A DNA stretch of 9,621 bases, taken from positions 1 to 9,621 of the forward strand of contig JAMPAO010000093.1 of NCBI GenBank assembly GCA_023667165.1. The letters are read 5' to 3'. This stretch comes from Ruminococcus sp. GTDB taxonomy: Bacteria > Bacillota > Clostridia > Oscillospirales > Ruminococcaceae. The translations under genes were made by a program, and so were the position numbers. This document shows, piece after piece, positions 6,923 through 9,621 of this stretch; position 1 is the first letter of the stretch; each line of letters starts with the position of its first letter. The notes beneath the pieces were generated by a model. It did not search any database and was not told the origin of the DNA. It saw nothing but the letters and a program-made list of their open reading frames with translations.

Positions 6923-7786
6923 CTATTTAAGCAGTCCCGACACCGCCGAGGTTATCTTTTCCGCAACGTAGGGGTTGTTCATGGTGTACAGATGAATGCC
7001 GTCCGCGCCGCCGGAAATAAGGTCGACTATCTGATCCACCGCATAGGCTATCCCTGCGTCCCGAAGAGATTCGGGATCGTTTTCGTACCTTGCCATCATT
7101 CTGGAAAACTTCTGCGGCAGGCTTGCTCCGCACATGGACACCATGCGCTCTATCTGCTTTTTGTTGGAAACGGGCATTATACCCGCCTCTATAGGCACGT
7201 TTACTCCCGCTATCCTTGCTTTTTCCAGGAAGTCCCAGAAATGATCGTTGTCAAAGAAAAGCTGCGACATCAGATGCTCCGCTCCCGCGTCCACCTTTTC
7301 TTTTAAATGCTTTATGTCCGTGATCATATCGGGAGCTTCTGTATGCACTTCGGGATAGCAGGCGGCGGAAATGTGGAAATCGCCCTTTTCTTTTATGTAG
7401 GAAATAAGCTCCCTTGCATATCTGAAATCGTTCTTCGGAGGGCGTTCGGGGTTGATGTCGCCCCTGAGCGCAAGAATATTTTCGATCCCGTTTTTCTTCA
7501 GCTCGCCGAGGATAGTATCCACGTCCTCTTTAGTGCTGCTCACACAGGTAAGATGAGCGGCGGATTCCACTTCCAAGCCGTTTTTTATATGTGAGGCTAT
7601 TTTGCAGGTGATATTGTCCGCGCCCGATCCTCCCGCTCCGTAGGTAACGCTTATAAAAGCGGGGTTCAGATTTTTAAGGCTGTCAAGGGTGCTGAAGATG
7701 GTTTTATCGTCCGAATTTTTTTTCGGAGGGAATACCTCGAACGACATAATACATTTTCCCTCTTTGAAAAGCTGTGATATCTTCAT
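6923..7786 (-). CDS. metF: 5,10-methylenetetrahydrofolate reductase
   Basis: Flavoprotein reducing 5,10-methylenetetrahydrofolate to 5-methyltetrahydrofolate, the methyl donor for MetH further along the operon. The 287 residues match the usual length of bacterial MetF. Recognisable parts are SFEVFPPK with the catalytic Glu17, ISVTYGAGGS (46-54), the flavin- and folate-side LRGD with Asp110, S-A-A-C-Y-P-E-V-H (140-148), and Q175-L-F-F-D. The C-terminus has the G-I-H-L-Y-T-M-N-N (263-271) typical of the family. The frame stays open upstream to 7912, but that would run into the esterase gene. The ATG at 7786 gives the family-standard N-terminus, with AAAGGA 13-18 bases upstream of it. It begins 44 bp after the esterase stop, with no promoter or riboswitch visible in the gap. 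Confidence 0.95.
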   Translation of the reverse strand: MKISQLFKEGKCIMSFEVFPPKKNSDDKTIFSTLDSLKNLNPAFISVTYGAGGSGADNITCKIASHIKNGLEVESAAHLTCVSSTKEDVDTILGELKKNGIENILALRGDINPERPPKNDFRYARELISYIKEKGDFHISAACYPEVHTEAPDMITDIKHLKEKVDAGAEHLMSQLFFDNDHFWDFLEKARIAGVNVPIEAGIMPVSNKKQIERMVSMCGASLPQKFSRMMARYENDPESLRDAGIAYAVDQIVDLISGGADGIHLYTMNNPYVAEKITSAVSGLLK

Positions 7787-7830
7787 AATTACCGCCGTCC
7801 TTTCGTTTTCATGCCGGTGTTCCTTTAACG

Positions 7831-9360
7831 TTACGCCTTGCCGCTTGTTCTGAACGGAGCGGCGGGCAGACCGTTTTTGCCGAACAGAGTTACTTCGCTG
7901 TAGTTTACCCATCTGAAGCGTGCGAATTTAGGCTCCTTTATTTCGGGGCAGGTAAGCCTTATCTTGCCGCCGCTGAGTATCTGTGCCGCGGCGGGGCGGT
8001 ATTGCTTGTCGTCGCCCGCAAGCTCGAAGCCTCCGGGTGTATCCTCGCCCCGCAGCTCGAAGCCGTCCTTTGCGTGCTTGAATTCGATAATAAAGCAGTC
8101 CTCTTCCGGATATGAGCGGTAATATACGGGACCGTAGGCGGCGTCTGCGGATATTTTTCCGTAAACGTGATACATTGCCTGCAATTCGAGCCGCAGTCCC
8201 ACCTGAGTTTTGTCCACGGGGTGAATGTTTCCGTACTCGCCGCAGTCGAGAGCTACGGCAAGTCCCGTGTTGGCGGTGGTGATATGGGTATGCATCTGCG
8301 CTTCTCTGATAACGCACCAGTTTTTGCGGTCGGTATCTCCTCTGTTGAGGAACATGGGAAGCTGCACCATGATAAAGGGCATTTCGTTGTCGTTCCAGTC
8401 GGTGCGCCACTGATTTATAAGGGTCTTGAGCAGCTTTTCATACATCTGCGGCTTGTGGTCGTCCGATTCTCCCTGATAGTAGATAAATCCCTTTGCGCCG
8501 TAGGGAGCTATTCTTTTGAGCATGGTTTCGTAAAGTCCTCCCGCTCTGAAAGGAGATTTGGGTCCCAAGGGTTCGGGATATCTTGAGGGACCTCCCGCAT
8601 ATTCCTGAGCTTCGTCCCAGCTTCCTTCGGGATTATTCCGGTAAAATTCGTTTATCTTGGGATTCCACTCCGCCTCCCATTCGCGGTATTCCCGCAGGTC
8701 GGCAAGGTATTCCTCGAAGGTCTTTCCCTCCATTGCCCTGTCGTATTCGTCAACATAGGTTTTAAGCTCGGTATCGGTCGTAAGATTTTTCCTGTCTATC
8801 CAGTTGGAGGCGGAGGTGCCGCCCCAGTTGCAGCCGATAATGCCTACCGTGACCCCTAAGTCCTCCGACAGCTTTTTGCCGAAATAATACCCCACGGCAG
8901 ACCAGCAGCGGGAATTATCCCTGTCCGGCAGAGCCCAGCCTCCGTTTCTTTCGTCTATGTAGAAAAATTCGTCTATATAAGGGTTTTTCTTTGTATAATA
9001 AAAACGCACGTCGGTACTGCCGCATTTTTCCAGTTCTTCGGCGCCGTGCTGTTCGTTCTGAAGCTCCAGCTCCATATTTGACTGCCCTCCCGCGATCCAT
9101 ACCTCGCCGACCATTATGTCCGTCAGTGTGACCGTTTCGTTTCCGTCGGTAAGCGTCATATCATAAGGACCGCCGTAGGTGTTCACGGGAGGAAAAATGA
9201 TCTCCCATTTGTTGTCGATACACATGGTATCGGCGGTATATCCGCAGAAAGAGGCGGTTATTTTTTTTCCGCTGTAGTGATGCCCCCACACCGTAACGGG
9301 TTTTCCCATCTGAACGACCATATGATCCGTAAAAATTGCCGCAGGCTTAAGCGCTCCCAT
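7831..9360 (-). CDS. Sialate O-acetylesterase-family (SGNH-like) carbohydrate esterase
   Basis: Predicted esterase removing acetyl groups from sialic acids or other acetylated sugars. The 509-residue protein has the family's GQSNME motif with nucleophile Ser94, G178-N-W-G-G with SASNW (176-187 region), YYQGESD (294-300), and the probable catalytic His380 in G-N-I-H-P-V-D. An N-terminal beta-rich segment (about 1-85) and a C-terminal beta-rich segment (about 405-509) flank it. There is no signal peptide, so it likely acts on imported sugars in the cytoplasm; acetylated hemicellulose pieces are a plausible substrate class. The start at 9360 is set by AAGGGAG (9375 to 9369), 8 bases upstream; a TTG at 9378 would place that site inside the gene. 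It heads a seven-gene operon otherwise dominated by methionine synthesis. Confidence 0.93.
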   Translation of the reverse strand: MGALKPAAIFTDHMVVQMGKPVTVWGHHYSGKKITASFCGYTADTMCIDNKWEIIFPPVNTYGGPYDMTLTDGNETVTLTDIMVGEVWIAGGQSNMELELQNEQHGAEELEKCGSTDVRFYYTKKNPYIDEFFYIDERNGGWALPDRDNSRCWSAVGYYFGKKLSEDLGVTVGIIGCNWGGTSASNWIDRKNLTTDTELKTYVDEYDRAMEGKTFEEYLADLREYREWEAEWNPKINEFYRNNPEGSWDEAQEYAGGPSRYPEPLGPKSPFRAGGLYETMLKRIAPYGAKGFIYYQGESDDHKPQMYEKLLKTLINQWRTDWNDNEMPFIMVQLPMFLNRGDTDRKNWCVIREAQMHTHITTANTGLAVALDCGEYGNIHPVDKTQVGLRLELQAMYHVYGKISADAAYGPVYYRSYPEEDCFIIEFKHAKDGFELRGEDTPGGFELAGDDKQYRPAAAQILSGGKIRLTCPEIKEPKFARFRWVNYSEVTLFGKNGLPAAPFRTSGKA

Positions 9361-9384
9361 AAAAAAATCTCCCTTCAATAAGCT

Positions 9385-9399
9385 CGGATAAAATATCCG
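9385..9399. promoter_or_regulatory. Operator-like palindrome in the operon leader
   Basis: CGGATAAAATATCCG is a 6-bp inverted repeat around a 3-base centre. It lies between the -10 box and the ribosome site, at about the transcription start, where a bound repressor would block the polymerase. The regulator is unknown and not encoded here. Confidence 0.45.
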
Positions 9400-9407
9400 T
9401 TACTATT

Positions 9408-9436
9408 ATTGTACAATATTTTTCCGGCAAAATCAA
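9408..9436 (-). promoter_or_regulatory. Sigma-A promoter of the seven-gene leftward operon
   Basis: On the minus strand, TTGATT (9436 to 9431) and TACAAT (9413 to 9408) are 17 bp apart, one mismatch each from consensus. The start would be near 9401, giving a leader of about 40 bases, too short for a SAM or cobalamin riboswitch. No comparable promoter is visible in the short gaps downstream, so all genes to 1818 probably depend on it. Confidence 0.75.
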
Positions 9437-9480
9437 TAGTATTCTTATTAAAAAACACGGCAGGGAGCATTTTATTTCAT

Positions 9481-9497
9481 TAGACCTCCTCGGAAAC
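9481..9497 (+). repeat. 17-mer dispersed repeat, copy 2
   Basis: TAGACCTCCTCGGAAAC on the plus strand, identical to the minus-strand copy at 5520-5504. On its minus strand it contains GAGGAGG, a perfect ribosome-site core, followed by TCTAATG, but that ATG opens only a two-codon frame. Confidence 0.6.
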
Positions 9498-9589
9498 TTC
9501 CGAAACGCTGCCTGACTTGTCTTTTTTGCATCATGCTTCGCCCATCTTTCTTGCAATACAATAAGGAAGCACTGAATAAATACGTTTCT

Positions 9590-9621
9590 AAGCACTCTCA
9601 GTTAAGGTTTTTCGAGTGCTT
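9590..9621. repeat. 8-bp inverted repeat ending at the window edge
   Basis: AAGCACTC (9590-9597) and GAGTGCTT (9614-9621) are exact reverse complements around a 16-base centre. The right arm ends on the last base of the window. It could be a hairpin, a terminator whose T-run lies outside, or part of a mobile-element end. Confidence 0.55.

Larger units (their letters stand above)
9437..9621. other. Non-coding, repeat-like right edge
   Basis: No convincing gene is seen here. The stretch holds copy 2 of the 17-mer (9481-9497), a short inverted repeat TCGGAA-AC-TTCCGA (9489-9502), AAGCACT twice (9567-9573 and 9590-9596), and an inverted repeat at the very end. A minus-strand frame (9347-9595) is open, but it overlaps the operon promoter and ribosome site, so it is probably not a gene. 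The content fits the end of a dispersed element whose rest lies outside the window. Confidence 0.4.

Noticed and set aside
7928..9100. Frames of 60-160 codons overlapping the esterase gene on both strands
   Set aside because: They overlap the well-supported esterase, and their Arg/Ser/His-rich composition is typical of shadow frames.
9347..9595. Open minus-strand frame of 82 codons at the right edge
   Set aside because: It spans the operon promoter, its palindrome and the esterase ribosome site, and runs into the esterase in another frame. No ribosome site or recognisable family was seen, so it is probably a chance frame in repeat-like DNA.

Overview
The window reads as a chromosomal segment of an anaerobic Clostridia-type Firmicute, most likely Ruminococcaceae/Oscillospiraceae. 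This rests on the balanced to slightly GC-rich coding DNA, the AT-rich intergenic regions with near-consensus sigma-A promoters, the AGGAG-type ribosome sites, a short MetH with a separate reactivation protein, and a cytoplasmic sialate-esterase-type enzyme. That placement is inference. No rRNA, tRNA or CRISPR array is visible.

Left edge (1-424): the window begins inside 13.5 copies of the tetranucleotide TCTG (GACA on the minus strand). Reading leftward, the tract is preceded by a near-perfect promoter (TTGACT, 17 bp, TATAAT, with an extended -10), an AAGGAG ribosome site and ATG codons in two frames. This is the arrangement of a phase-variable (contingency) gene, and its body lies outside the window. 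A perfect 17-bp inverted repeat separates it from the rightward promoter.

Rightward pair (425-1812): a DUF3737-type beta-helix protein with an exact 19-residue ladder, then a GNAT acetyltransferase, in one transcription unit. It converges on the leftward operon with only 5 bp between stop codons.

Leftward operon (9360 down to 1818): from a clear promoter at 9408-9436, seven tightly packed genes encode a sialate O-acetylesterase-family protein, MetF, a small membrane protein, an HSL-type alpha/beta hydrolase, a stand-alone MetH reactivation protein, a MetH without its own reactivation domain, and an Ogt/MGMT-type DNA repair methyltransferase. MetF makes 5-methyltetrahydrofolate, MetH uses it to methylate homocysteine, and the reactivation protein should rescue oxidised cobalamin on MetH. 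The esterase, membrane and hydrolase genes are unexpected passengers in this methionine module. MetH has Arg in place of the conserved Gly of its cobalamin motif DxHxxG.

Right edge (9379-9621): the operon promoter with a small palindrome downstream, then non-coding, repeat-like sequence. It includes a 17-mer also found inverted at 5504-5520, and an inverted repeat ending exactly at the last base. Both edges lie in repeat-like DNA, so the window may be a contig that broke at repeats.
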